This document shows, one piece after another, positions 26,698 to 34,462 of a stretch of 64,000 bases of DNA. The DNA is from Nevskiaceae bacterium (GTDB lineage: Bacteria; Pseudomonadota; Gammaproteobacteria; Steroidobacterales; Steroidobacteraceae), in contig JACKOV010000003.1 of the NCBI GenBank assembly GCA_024234075.1, positions 1-64,000 of the forward strand. Direction: 5' to 3'. A program made the position numbers and the translations under genes. How positions within the stretch are numbered: the first letter of the stretch is position 1; each line of letters opens with the position of its first letter. The notes under the pieces were generated by a model. That model was not told where the DNA came from. It did no database searches and worked only from the letters and a program-made list of their open reading frames with translations.

Positions 26698-28101
26698 CTA
26701 CCCGGTTCGGGGGCCGGATCCCCGCCGTGCCAGCCACAGCAGGGGCAGACCGAGGATCAACACTGCGACGCCGAGCCATGCACCGCGGCCGGTGTAAGCG
26801 AGGCTCGACCAGAGCATTCCGGCGCAGGTTGCGACGAAGACCAACGGAGTCAGCGGATAGAGCGGCACCCGGAACGGCAGCTCGCGCTGCGGTTCGCGGC
26901 GGCGCAGCACGAACACCGACAGCGCGACCAGCAGCAGGAACAGCCAGAAAACCGGTGCCGTGTATTCGACGGTGGCAGTGAAGCCGTCGTGCGCCAGGCT
27001 GCCGAAAGCGACCAGTGTGAGGGCGATCGCAGCCTGCAGCCAGAGCGCATTCGCCGGCGTCCCGCCCTGTGCGCTCCAGGCGCCGAAGCGGCGCAGCGCC
27101 GGGACGTCCCGGCCCAGCGCGTAGTAGACGCGCGCGCCGGTGAACACCGTGGCGTTGAGTGTGCTGAGCGCGGCACTGATGACGAACAGGCTGATCAATC
27201 CGGCGCCGGCATCGCCGGCCGCGAGACGCATCAGATCGGCCGCGACCACCGGGCTGCGGCTCATGTCATCGAGGCCGAGCGCGTGCAGATAGGCGTGGTT
27301 GACCAGCAGATAGGCCGTGACGATCACCGCGATGCCGAATGCCAGCACCCGCCACATGCTGCGTTGTGGATCGCGCAGTTCGCCCGACAGGTAGGCTGCC
27401 TCGTTCCAGCCACCGTAAGTCAGCAGTATGAAGATCAGCGCAAGGCCGGCACTGGCTGCCGGCTGCGATGCTCCGACCGTGTCGACGTCGGCCGCGGCGA
27501 TCGCCGTGGTTGCGGCGGCAGGATCGATCAGCCAGCCGGCGATCGCGACGACGGCGAGTGCCAGCAAGGTCAGCACCGTGAACAGCGACTGGAACCGGGC
27601 GCCGGGCCGTGCGCCGCGGACGTTGATCGATGTGACCGCGAGTATTGCGATGGCCGCATGCCATGACGCGCTGTGGTGGCCGAGTGGCAGCAGCTCGGTC
27701 GCGTAGTCACCGTAGACGAAGGCCACGGTCGCGATCGCTCCGGTCTGAATGACCGTGCCGCGCGCCCAGGCAAACAGCGTCGCGACCGGCTGCCCCCAGG
27801 CGCGGGCCAGGAAGTGATATTCGCCGCCGGCATGCGGGCGCGAGGTCGCCAGCTCGGCGTAGCAGAGCGCACCGACCAGCACCAGCGCACCGCCGAGCAG
27901 CCAGAGCAGCATGAAGCTCAGGCCATCGGCCGAGTGCGCCGCTACGACCTGCGGCGTGCGGAAGATGCCGATACCGACGACGGTGCCGACGACGAACGCC
28001 ATGCCGTCGAGCGTGCCAAGCGTCGCCGAGGGCGCGGCGCCATGCCCGGCGGTTGCCGGGCCGTCGCGGGCCGGTTTCGGCGGGTCCGTGTCGGTGGGCA
28101 C
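26698..28101 (-). CDS. APC-family amino acid permease
   Basis: A 467-residue inner-membrane transporter with about 12 helices. The first helix carries the APC signature GMAFVVGTVVGIGIFRTPQVVA (residues 34 onward), and PHAGGEYHFLARAWG near residue 110 is typical of LAT/amino-acid exchange families. The C-terminal RRREPQRELPFRVPLYPLTPLVF motif is also APC-like. The substrate is probably an amino acid or amine. It follows the membrane-anchored methyltransferase after 30 bases and may be cotranscribed with it. Confidence 0.88.
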   Translation of the reverse strand: MPTDTDPPKPARDGPATAGHGAAPSATLGTLDGMAFVVGTVVGIGIFRTPQVVAAHSADGLSFMLLWLLGGALVLVGALCYAELATSRPHAGGEYHFLARAWGQPVATLFAWARGTVIQTGAIATVAFVYGDYATELLPLGHHSASWHAAIAILAVTSINVRGARPGARFQSLFTVLTLLALAVVAIAGWLIDPAAATTAIAAADVDTVGASQPAASAGLALIFILLTYGGWNEAAYLSGELRDPQRSMWRVLAFGIAVIVTAYLLVNHAYLHALGLDDMSRSPVVAADLMRLAAGDAGAGLISLFVISAALSTLNATVFTGARVYYALGRDVPALRRFGAWSAQGGTPANALWLQAAIALTLVAFGSLAHDGFTATVEYTAPVFWLFLLLVALSVFVLRRREPQRELPFRVPLYPLTPLVFVATCAGMLWSSLAYTGRGAWLGVAVLILGLPLLWLARRGSGPRTG

Positions 28102-28131
28102 TGCGCCCGATCCGCCCAGGTCAGCCTGGCT

Positions 28132-28953
28132 TCAGTGCAGCGCTGCGATCGCAGCGCGCGTTGCGCGCCACGGTGGGTCGAGCTGCAGGCGATCTTCCTC
28201 GACCCGAGCTTCGAAGGATTGCAACTGCCCGTCGATGCGCAGCGCAAAGCGCAGCACGTTGCCCCGCAACGTCGCGTCTTCTACCGGTATCTTCAGATCG
28301 TCGATCGAGGCCGTTCCCCCGACTTCCTGGAACTGTTGTCGCAAGGTCAGGCGAATCTGCTGCCCGTCGCGTTCCAGGTTCCAGACGCCCGCGACACGTG
28401 CCGGCACGATCCACAGGTAGATCTCGCGCCCGACCGAATCCTGCTGCCGGTCGGGCTTCCAGTCTTCCATCGCGAACGCATGCGTGACGACGCGCGTGCC
28501 CGGCTTCAGCTCGAGCAGCTTGGGCCGCAGCTTCATGTTGAGGCTCGGCAGCAGGTACATCGTGATCACGTCGGCTTGCGACAAGTCCGTCTCGAAGATG
28601 TTTGCCTGCCGGATCTCCGCAAGATCCTCGACACCGGCCTCCTTGGCGTTGGCCCGCGACTGCTCGACCAGCTCCGGATCGATTTCGATGCCGACCGCCT
28701 GCGCACCGCGCTTCGCCGCGCTGATCACGATCCGTCCGTCACCCGAGCCGAGATCGAGCACCCGGTCGCCCGGGCCGACCGCGCCCATTTCCAGCATCGC
28801 GTCGACGACCTCCTGCGGCGTCGGCACGTAGACCACGTCCTTGGTCACGGTCGCGTTCTGTGCGACGACGAAGCCCACGACGGTCAAGGCCAGTAGCGCG
28901 CCGGCGCCGGCCGCCAGGCGTGGCAGATTGCGGGACAGGGCGGCAGCAGACAT
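28132..28953 (-). CDS. Membrane-anchored or exported SAM-dependent methyltransferase
   Basis: A 273-residue protein. The start MSAAALSRNL (28953) has a GGAGG site. A hydrophobic segment (LAAGAGALLALTVVGFVVA, residues 13-31) is followed by a class I methyltransferase core with the SAM motif VLDLGSGDGRIVISAAK near residue 66 and the acidic ribose-binding GIEIDPELVEQSR near 88. The C-terminal 100 residues are beta-rich. The leader would place the catalytic domain in the periplasm or tether it to the membrane, which is odd because SAM is cytoplasmic. A cytoplasmic orientation with an N-out anchor is possible. Substrate unknown. Confidence 0.83.
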   Translation of the reverse strand: MSAAALSRNLPRLAAGAGALLALTVVGFVVAQNATVTKDVVYVPTPQEVVDAMLEMGAVGPGDRVLDLGSGDGRIVISAAKRGAQAVGIEIDPELVEQSRANAKEAGVEDLAEIRQANIFETDLSQADVITMYLLPSLNMKLRPKLLELKPGTRVVTHAFAMEDWKPDRQQDSVGREIYLWIVPARVAGVWNLERDGQQIRLTLRQQFQEVGGTASIDDLKIPVEDATLRGNVLRFALRIDGQLQSFEARVEEDRLQLDPPWRATRAAIAALH

Positions 28954-29130
28954 GGTGGAGCCCTCCACGCGTCGTCGTTCTCGAGATATCGACGATACTA
29001 CCGGTCGCTGCCGGCTCGCCAGCGCGGGATCTCGCATAGCAGGCGAGGCGGCGCCAGGCCCACGCCGGAGAGGGCGCCGGATCGCGCGCAGCCGACTCCC
29101 GACCGCTCAATGAAGATCCTGCGCTGCCGA

Positions 29131-29160
29131 TTGCCGTCGGCGCGCAGCTCACCCTAGAAT
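29131..29160 (+). promoter_or_regulatory. Sigma70-type promoter of tRNA-Gly
   Basis: TTGCCG (29131-29136) and TAGAAT (29155-29160) are separated by 18 bases and lie 11 bases before the mature tRNA. Both boxes are good matches to the -35 and -10 consensus. Confidence 0.6.
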
Positions 29161-29171
29161 GCCGGCTCGGC

Positions 29172-29245
29172 GCGGGTGTAGTTCAATGGTAGAACTGTAG
29201 CTTCCCAAGCTACTAACGTGGGTTCGATTCCCATCACCCGCTCCA
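29172..29245 (+). tRNA. tRNA-Gly (anticodon CCC)
   Basis: The acceptor stem GCGGGTG pairs perfectly with CACCCGC and is followed by TCCA, so CCA is encoded. The D-arm is GTTC/GAAC. The anticodon stem GTAGC/GCTAC has loop TTCCCAA, giving anticodon CCC. The T-arm has the TTCGATT loop. It reads GGG codons. An accessory-like stretch begins right after it. Confidence 0.97.
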
Positions 29246-29832
29246 AGATCTTTGGATTTCACCAGACATTTGAAAAACATAGACAAAAATCGGCGATTTT
29301 TGCCTGTGTAGGTACTGTGTAGAAAAATTTGCGGAATCGTCGCGCAGCCGCACGCGAACAATCTGCTTCTACCCTCCCCAATAAGGCGCGCCGCGTCATG
29401 ACCCTACGGTCGCGCGGCCTCTCCGATGCGCCTGCGCATTCGCCGCGTGCGGTTGGGCGCCGCTCAGTCCGACAACGGCAATGCCGTCAGCACCGAAACT
29501 CGAGTCCAGTCCAGCCGCATGCGTCGTGGCCGTTATCAAAAAACAGCAAACGATTGCGATGAGCGCGCGCATGATCTCTGCCTTGTGACGGCTTCCCGGT
29601 AATCGGCGAAAGCTTTGTCACAGCGGTTCCGCACGAGTTCTTCCGCGAGCGGTGGCGTCCGGATTCGGTGACGAACGAAGTGCGCCCGATCTGCTGTTCC
29701 GGCAGGTCGGGGCGGATGACATTGCGGGCGGCCATATGGTGGTATTTTGTGCCACACGCGCTGGACCCAATTGTTCTGAGCGAGCATCTGGACCTCGAAG
29801 CGGCCCACGGTCACCGACGGTGTCGAGGAGAG
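29246..29832. other. 587-base AT-richer gap after tRNA-Gly
   Basis: No gene is supported. The segment contains an 8-bp hairpin (CAAAAATC 29284-29291 with GATTTTTG 29295-29302), which may end the tRNA transcript, and two TGTGTA copies ten bases apart (29305-29320) that recall integrase arm sites. Open frames in both directions here have no family resemblance. It may be eroded mobile DNA or a leader for the next gene. Confidence 0.45.
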
Positions 29833-31029
29833 ATGAAGTCTTCATACAACGGGCTACTGACCCAGGTATCCATAGCCCATCTGGTCAGCCACCTGCACAT
29901 CATGACGGTGCCCTCCCTGTTGCCGCTGCTGCCCGGCCAGATGCAGGTGAGCTTCGTCGAGCTGGGCATCGCGATCAGCGTGTTCGGTATCGTGTCGGGC
30001 GTGGTGCAGGCCCCGCTCGGGTTTCTGGTGGATCGGGTCGGTGCCAGGATAATGCTGATGGCGGCGCTCCTGCTGGCGTCGGCCAGCTTCGGGTTGCTGG
30101 CCGTGTTGCCGAGCTATACCTGCCTGCTCGTCGTCATGGTTCTGGCAGGCGTGGCCAATGGTGTCTACCATCCTGCCGACTATTCGCTGCTGTCGCACGG
30201 CATCCCCTCCGACGTGATGGGCCGTGCATTTTCCATCCATACCTTCGCCGGATTTCTTGGCGCAGCCCTGGCGCCCATGATCATGATCGGTGTCGCACTG
30301 GCCACATCGCCGCGCTGGTCGTTTGCGGTTTCGGCTCTCGCAGCACTTCTGGGATGGTGTGTGATGTTCGTCGGTACAGCGGCGCCGGGCAGGCCAGCGG
30401 CTGCCGCGACGGCCAAATCGCGCGCCACCGAGGAGACTCGTCCGCTTGCCACGCCGGTGATGACCCTGGCAGTCCTGACCTTGATGTTCGCCTTGCTCGG
30501 CTTGAGCACCGGCTCCATCGACAAGTTTTCGGTGTCTGCGCTGATCCAGGGCTTCGATGTCAGCTTGCCGGCGGCAAACATGGCATTGACTGCGTTTCTG
30601 TTCGCCAGTGCTTTCGGCGTTCTGGCCGGGGGCGTGCTGGCGGATCGCACCGACAAGCACGGTTATGTGGCGGTAGTGGCATTGGGTCTCGCGGCGTTGC
30701 TGGTCGTGTTGGTGATCGAGGTCCGGCTGTCGCCGGTTCTTCTGGCGGTTGTCATGGGAACGACGGGTTTTCTGACCGGCATGGTGGCGCCGTCGCGCGA
30801 CATGCTGGTGCGGGCGGCTTCCCCCGTGGGCGCCGAGGGTCGAACCTTCGGCATCGTCTCCACCGGCTTCAATGTGAGCGGTGTCCTGGGCCCCATTCTT
30901 TTCGGTTTCTTGCTGGATCGTGGGCAGGCCAGCCAGGTATTGTGGGTCACGGTCGGCTTCATGGTGGCGACCACGATTGTCGTTCTCTTCCAGGAGCGAC
31001 AGCAGCGCCTGGTGCAACCAGCGGCGTGA
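29833..31029 (+). CDS. MFS transporter, fosmidomycin-resistance-like
   Basis: A 398-residue inner-membrane major facilitator with about 12 helices. It resembles the FSR/YfnC type: HLVSHLHIMTVPSLLPLLPGQMQVSFVELG near the N-terminus, and the cytoplasmic loop motif APLGFLVDRVGARIMLM near residue 60, with a matching GGVLADRTDKHGYV near 260. The ATG at 29833 is preceded by GAGGAGA, which fixes the start; the frame is open further upstream but those residues are unlike any family member. It is probably a proton-coupled exporter. First gene of the region after the tRNA. Confidence 0.88.
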   Translation: MKSSYNGLLTQVSIAHLVSHLHIMTVPSLLPLLPGQMQVSFVELGIAISVFGIVSGVVQAPLGFLVDRVGARIMLMAALLLASASFGLLAVLPSYTCLLVVMVLAGVANGVYHPADYSLLSHGIPSDVMGRAFSIHTFAGFLGAALAPMIMIGVALATSPRWSFAVSALAALLGWCVMFVGTAAPGRPAAAATAKSRATEETRPLATPVMTLAVLTLMFALLGLSTGSIDKFSVSALIQGFDVSLPAANMALTAFLFASAFGVLAGGVLADRTDKHGYVAVVALGLAALLVVLVIEVRLSPVLLAVVMGTTGFLTGMVAPSRDMLVRAASPVGAEGRTFGIVSTGFNVSGVLGPILFGFLLDRGQASQVLWVTVGFMVATTIVVLFQERQQRLVQPAA

Positions 31030-31200
31030 TCGTTCGCTGCAACCCCGGCGTCTGCGTATCGTCATCCACAGCGTGCCGGGCGGCTGATGCTCCGGCGACT
31101 CGACGCCGCCGAGTGGGCGGGGTGTCGCAACAGCCGTGACACCCGGGCTGGTGCTGAAGAAGCTGCTCGAGGTCATTGTCGAGGAAATGTGTTGAGGAAG

Positions 31201-31986
31201 ATGCGTATCCAGACTGTACTGCTGGCGGTCGTTCCACTTCTCGGCCTGCTGGTGCAGGACGCCCGGGCCCAGGCTGCCGTGCAGGTCAGCCCCCGCGGGC
31301 TGAGCGAGATACTGGCGCCGCCTCTGCCGCCGGCGCCCGAGACTCGCGACCAGACCGCGGATGTGACCATCGTCGTCTACTTCGACTACAACTGCGCGGT
31401 CTGCAGGCATCTCGACCGGGATTTGTTCGAGCTTCGAGACGGTGATCAGCAGGTTCGAGTGGTTCACAAGAACTGGCCGATATTCGGCGGCGGATCAGCC
31501 TACGCGGCTTACAGCGCTTTCGCGGCGGCCAATCTCGGACACTACGAGCTCGCGCATCGCGCCCTGATGTCGGCCGGTGGTCCGCTCGATTCCCGGCAGG
31601 CCGTCGACGAGGTCCTGCAGAAGACGGGCCTCGATCCGCGGGCGATCACGGCAGCGATCGATGCTCATCGCAGCCAGTTCAGTGCCACCCTGACCCGGAA
31701 TCAGAACGAGGCGGAGGCGCTGGGCCTGCTCGGCACGCCGGGCATCATCGTCGGCGACCAGGTTTTCGCCGGCAGCCTGACACTCGACCAATTGCGTACC
31801 GTGGTCGCGCGAACCCGCGCTTCGCAGCAGACGTCTTCCCAGCTGGGACCGTCGGCCGACAGGGCAGCGGCGGCGAATCGAAACGCTCGCCTGACGGCGC
31901 ACTCTGCGCGGACGAGTCCTGTCTCGACGACTGCGGCTTTCCCATCTAGCATGAGGCCATGGACGAGATCACCCGCATCACGCTGA
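31201..31986 (+). CDS. DsbA-like thioredoxin-fold protein, exported
   Basis: A 261-residue periplasmic thiol protein. Its signal peptide (RIQTVLLAVVPLLGLLVQDARAQA) is followed by a DsbA-type thioredoxin fold with active site C65-AVC68 in FDYNCAVCRHLDRDL and the cis-Pro loop LGTPGIIVGDQVFAG near residue 180. Helical insertion in between is normal for the family. The last 55 residues are Ser/Ala/Arg-rich with no structure and overlap the next small frame by 28 bases, so the true end may have moved by a frameshift. ATG 31201 has AGGA upstream; TTG three codons earlier is an alternative. Confidence 0.82.
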   Translation: MRIQTVLLAVVPLLGLLVQDARAQAAVQVSPRGLSEILAPPLPPAPETRDQTADVTIVVYFDYNCAVCRHLDRDLFELRDGDQQVRVVHKNWPIFGGGSAYAAYSAFAAANLGHYELAHRALMSAGGPLDSRQAVDEVLQKTGLDPRAITAAIDAHRSQFSATLTRNQNEAEALGLLGTPGIIVGDQVFAGSLTLDQLRTVVARTRASQQTSSQLGPSADRAAAANRNARLTAHSARTSPVSTTAAFPSSMRPWTRSPASR

Positions 31987-32129
31987 CGATCGCCTTCGCC
32001 GGCCTGCTGGGCTTGATCGTCGGCTTCACGGCCCGCGATCGATCCTATGGGCCCTACGTGATGTGGGCCGGAGTCATGTGCATGCTCGGTGTGATCGTGT
32101 ACTACATCGTCAAGACCGTGCAGTCCTAG
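31959..32129 (+). CDS. Small two-helix membrane protein
   Basis: A 56-residue product starting MDEITRITLTIAFAGLLGLI. Two hydrophobic helices (about residues 6-23 and 34-52) are separated by a polar TARDRSYGPY loop. It overlaps the unstructured tail of the DsbA-like gene. No family was recognised. The hydrophobic pattern and clean stop support coding, but no clear ribosome site is seen. Confidence 0.4.
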   Translation: MDEITRITLTIAFAGLLGLIVGFTARDRSYGPYVMWAGVMCMLGVIVYYIVKTVQS

Positions 32130-32316
32130 CCGCCGCCATCATCGACCTTGCCCAACGGCAGCAGGCTGCGCGAATGGGCGCGTGGCTTGATGAAAATCGC
32201 CAGGTTGCCCCAGGGCGCGTAGTGGGTCGGTTCGCCGGCCTTGGGCACCATGCCGGTGGGGCGCCCTGCCTGGAGAGCTTGCGCGGCAGGTCGCCGACGA
32301 TCAGGCGGATCTTCAT
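32126..32316 (-). pseudogene. Broken cyclophilin-like-fold protein gene
   Basis: The minus strand encodes MKIRLIVGDLPRKLSRQGAP in one frame from ATG 32316, then GMVPKAGEPTHYAPWGNLAIF and SRSLLPLGKVDDG in another. Together these match the start and end of the small cyclophilin-like (DUF-type, about 110-130 residues) family, whose typical members have MKIR..VG, a central segment, then DLPRKLSTQGAPAGM.PK.GD..YYAPWGNLA. About 40 central residues are missing and a frameshift lies near 32260. It is therefore a remnant and not functional. Its presence marks decay in this segment. Confidence 0.65.
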
Positions 32317-32457
32317 GGGGGACTCCCGCGTGGACGCACTGGCTGCCCACGAGGCGATGGCCGGCCATGCGAGTGCAATGCGTCGGAAAGGCGTCGTGCT
32401 GCGCATGGCGAGGATGCTGCTCGCCATCGATCCGCGTGAATAGCTGATCAACGCCTA

Positions 32458-32490
32458 AAGAATATATTAGATATACTAATCAATATTCTT
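32458..32490. promoter_or_regulatory. Nested AT-rich palindrome at the yddG promoter
   Basis: An outer inverted repeat AAGAATAT (32458-32465)/ATATTCTT (32483-32490) encloses an inner one, ATTAG-N5-CTAAT (32466-32480). The inner one fits the LysR-box form T-N11-A with dyad symmetry. A TATACT -10-like box (32472-32477) falls inside. It is 18 bases before yddG, whose downstream neighbour is a LysR regulator. This is a probable operator; the binding protein is inferred. Confidence 0.6.
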
Positions 32491-32507
32491 GCTCATCCGA
32501 CCGGTCG

Positions 32508-33416
32508 ATGCGTAGCGACAAGGCAACCCTCATCGGACTCACGGCGGTTTTGTTGTGGAGCTCGATCGTCGGGCTGATCCGCGGCGTCAGCGAGAGCTTC
32601 GGCGCAGTCGGCGGGGCCGCGCTGATTTACACGGTCGCATCCGCGTTGCTGCTGTTCACGGTCGGATTTCCGCGAATTCGCGAATTTCCGCGCCGCTATC
32701 TCTTCTGGGGAAGTCTGCTGTTCGTCGCTTACGAGTTGTGCCTCGCCCTGTCGATCGGTCATGCCGACAATGGTCGGCAGGCCATCGAGGTCGGCATGGT
32801 CAACTACCTGTGGCCGACCTTCACTATCGTGGCTGCGGTCCTCTTCAACGGCCAAGGCTCCAACCTCTGGATCGTGCCCGGGTTCCTGCTGTCCATTGCC
32901 GGTATTTGCGTGGTCCTGGGCGGTGACCAGGGATTGGACCTGCCGGGAATGCTGCGCAACATCGAGGTCAATCCACTGAGCTATGGGCTGGCGTTCGTCG
33001 GCGCGCTGATCTGGGCGGCGTACTGCTCGGTGACGGTCAGATTGGCCGGAGGCAGGAACGGGGTGACGCTGTTCTTCATCCTGGTGGCGCTGGTGCTGTG
33101 GATTCAGTACTTCGCCACTGGTGCGGGCACGATGTCTTTCGGCATCGGGCCGATCATTTACCTGGCTTTGGCTGCCGGCGCGATGGGGTTCGGCTACGCG
33201 GCGTGGAACATCGGCATCCTGCACGGCAACGTCACGTTGCTCGCCGGTGCGTCGTACTTCATTCCGGTGTTTTCCGCTGCATTGGCGGCCATACTGCTCC
33301 GCACCCCACTGCCGTTGGCGTTTTGGCAGGGGGCCGCCATGGTCTGCGCGGGTTCGATCCTATGCTGGCTGGCTACCCGCGGGCGGCGCTCGACGATTTC
33401 TCCCGGGATTTCCTGA
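32508..33416 (+). CDS. yddG: Aromatic amino acid exporter (DMT/EamA family)
   Basis: A 302-residue inner-membrane transporter with ten helices. It closely matches YddG of enterobacteria: KATLIGLTAVLLWSSIVGLIRGVSE at the start, VGGAALIYTV, EVGMVNYLWPTFTI near residue 95, GALIWAAYCSVT near 165, and AAWNIGILHGNVTLLAGASYFIPV near 225. YddG exports aromatic amino acids and some toxic analogues such as paraquat. The ribosome site is weak. Transcription is probably controlled by the palindrome immediately upstream. Confidence 0.92.
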   Translation: MRSDKATLIGLTAVLLWSSIVGLIRGVSESFGAVGGAALIYTVASALLLFTVGFPRIREFPRRYLFWGSLLFVAYELCLALSIGHADNGRQAIEVGMVNYLWPTFTIVAAVLFNGQGSNLWIVPGFLLSIAGICVVLGGDQGLDLPGMLRNIEVNPLSYGLAFVGALIWAAYCSVTVRLAGGRNGVTLFFILVALVLWIQYFATGAGTMSFGIGPIIYLALAAGAMGFGYAAWNIGILHGNVTLLAGASYFIPVFSAALAAILLRTPLPLAFWQGAAMVCAGSILCWLATRGRRSTISPGIS

Positions 33417-33442
33417 TCCCCGTTTTCTCGGGGTAGTCGCAG

Positions 33443-34408
33443 ATGGCCAGACGAAATCTCAACGACCTGCTGGCTTTCGTCACGGTGGCGCGCGAGGGAA
33501 GCTTTACTCGTGCTGCGACCTTGCTGGGCGTGACCCAGTCCGCGCTCAGTCAGGCGATTCGCGGCCTGGAGACGCGGCTCGAGATACGCCTGCTCACCCG
33601 CACCACCCGCAGCGTATCGCCCACACCTGCCGGAGATCGCCTGTTGCACGCGATCGGCCACCGCTTCGACGAGATCGAGGCCGAGTTGGATGCACTGACC
33701 GCGCTGCGTGACAAGCCCGCCGGCACCGTGCGCATCACCTGCGATGATCAGGTGGCGCGGTCCATCTTGCTGCCGAAGCTGATGCCCCTGCTGCGCGAGT
33801 ATCCCGACATCGGTATCGAGTTCGACGTGAGCCATGGCTTCAGGGACATCGTCGCAGACCGCTTCGATGCCGGTGTGCGCCTCGGCGAAGCCATCGACAA
33901 GGACATGATCGCCGTCCCCATCGGACCGAAGCTGCGGATGGCCGCCGTCGCGTCGCCGTCCTATTTCGCCGCCAACCCGATTCCAAAGCTGCCACGCGAC
34001 CTTACCAACCATCGTTGCATCAACCAGCGGATGCCGACGTCCGGTGGGCTGTATGTGTGGGAGTTCGAGCGCCGCGGCAGGGCATTGCATGTCCGCGTGG
34101 AGGGGCAGCTCGTGTTCAATACCTCACCCCATATCGTCATCGCCGCGCTCGACGGCCTGGGCGTGGCCTTTCTGCCGGAAGAAGAGTTTTCGCCTCACGT
34201 CAAGGCGGGGCGGCTGGTGCGGGTGCTGGAGGACTGGTGTCCACCGTTCCCCGGCTATCACCTCTACTATCCCAGCTGGCGGCAGCCCTCGCCGGCTTTC
34301 GCGCTGGTAGTCGACGCATTGCGCCACCGGGAACCGGGTTTCGGCGCGAGTCGATCTGGCGGCACTCCGAAGAAATCCGTCTTGCAGAAGAACACACCTG
34401 CCGGATGA
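33443..34408 (+). CDS. LysR-family transcriptional regulator
   Basis: A 321-residue regulator. The N-terminal winged helix-turn-helix (LNDLLAFVTVAREGSFTRAA, then SALSQAIRGLETRLEIRLLTRTTRSVSPT, residues 5-60) is typical; the C-terminal effector domain starts near residue 90 (GTVRITCDDQVARSILLPKL). It resembles the YafC/PecT/DmlR-type subgroup. Its start is 26 bases after yddG stop, so the two are probably cotranscribed. Unlike most LysR genes it is not divergent from its neighbour; autoregulation through the palindrome upstream of yddG would fit. Confidence 0.92.
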   Translation: MARRNLNDLLAFVTVAREGSFTRAATLLGVTQSALSQAIRGLETRLEIRLLTRTTRSVSPTPAGDRLLHAIGHRFDEIEAELDALTALRDKPAGTVRITCDDQVARSILLPKLMPLLREYPDIGIEFDVSHGFRDIVADRFDAGVRLGEAIDKDMIAVPIGPKLRMAAVASPSYFAANPIPKLPRDLTNHRCINQRMPTSGGLYVWEFERRGRALHVRVEGQLVFNTSPHIVIAALDGLGVAFLPEEEFSPHVKAGRLVRVLEDWCPPFPGYHLYYPSWRQPSPAFALVVDALRHREPGFGASRSGGTPKKSVLQKNTPAG

Positions 34409-34462
34409 GTCCTTGAGGAGCCTTGATCGGGGTCCGCTTGCCGATTCTCGGGATTCTTCTTG

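Noticed and set aside
31136..31195. A GTG-started 19-residue peptide ending in Cys just before the DsbA-like gene
   Set aside because: No ribosome site, no modifying-enzyme gene nearby and only a rare start; it is too weak to call a peptide precursor.
34380..34450. Search for a second copy of the tRNA-Gly 3' end that would mark an integrated element
   Set aside because: No matching repeat was found by eye, so attachment sites are not called.
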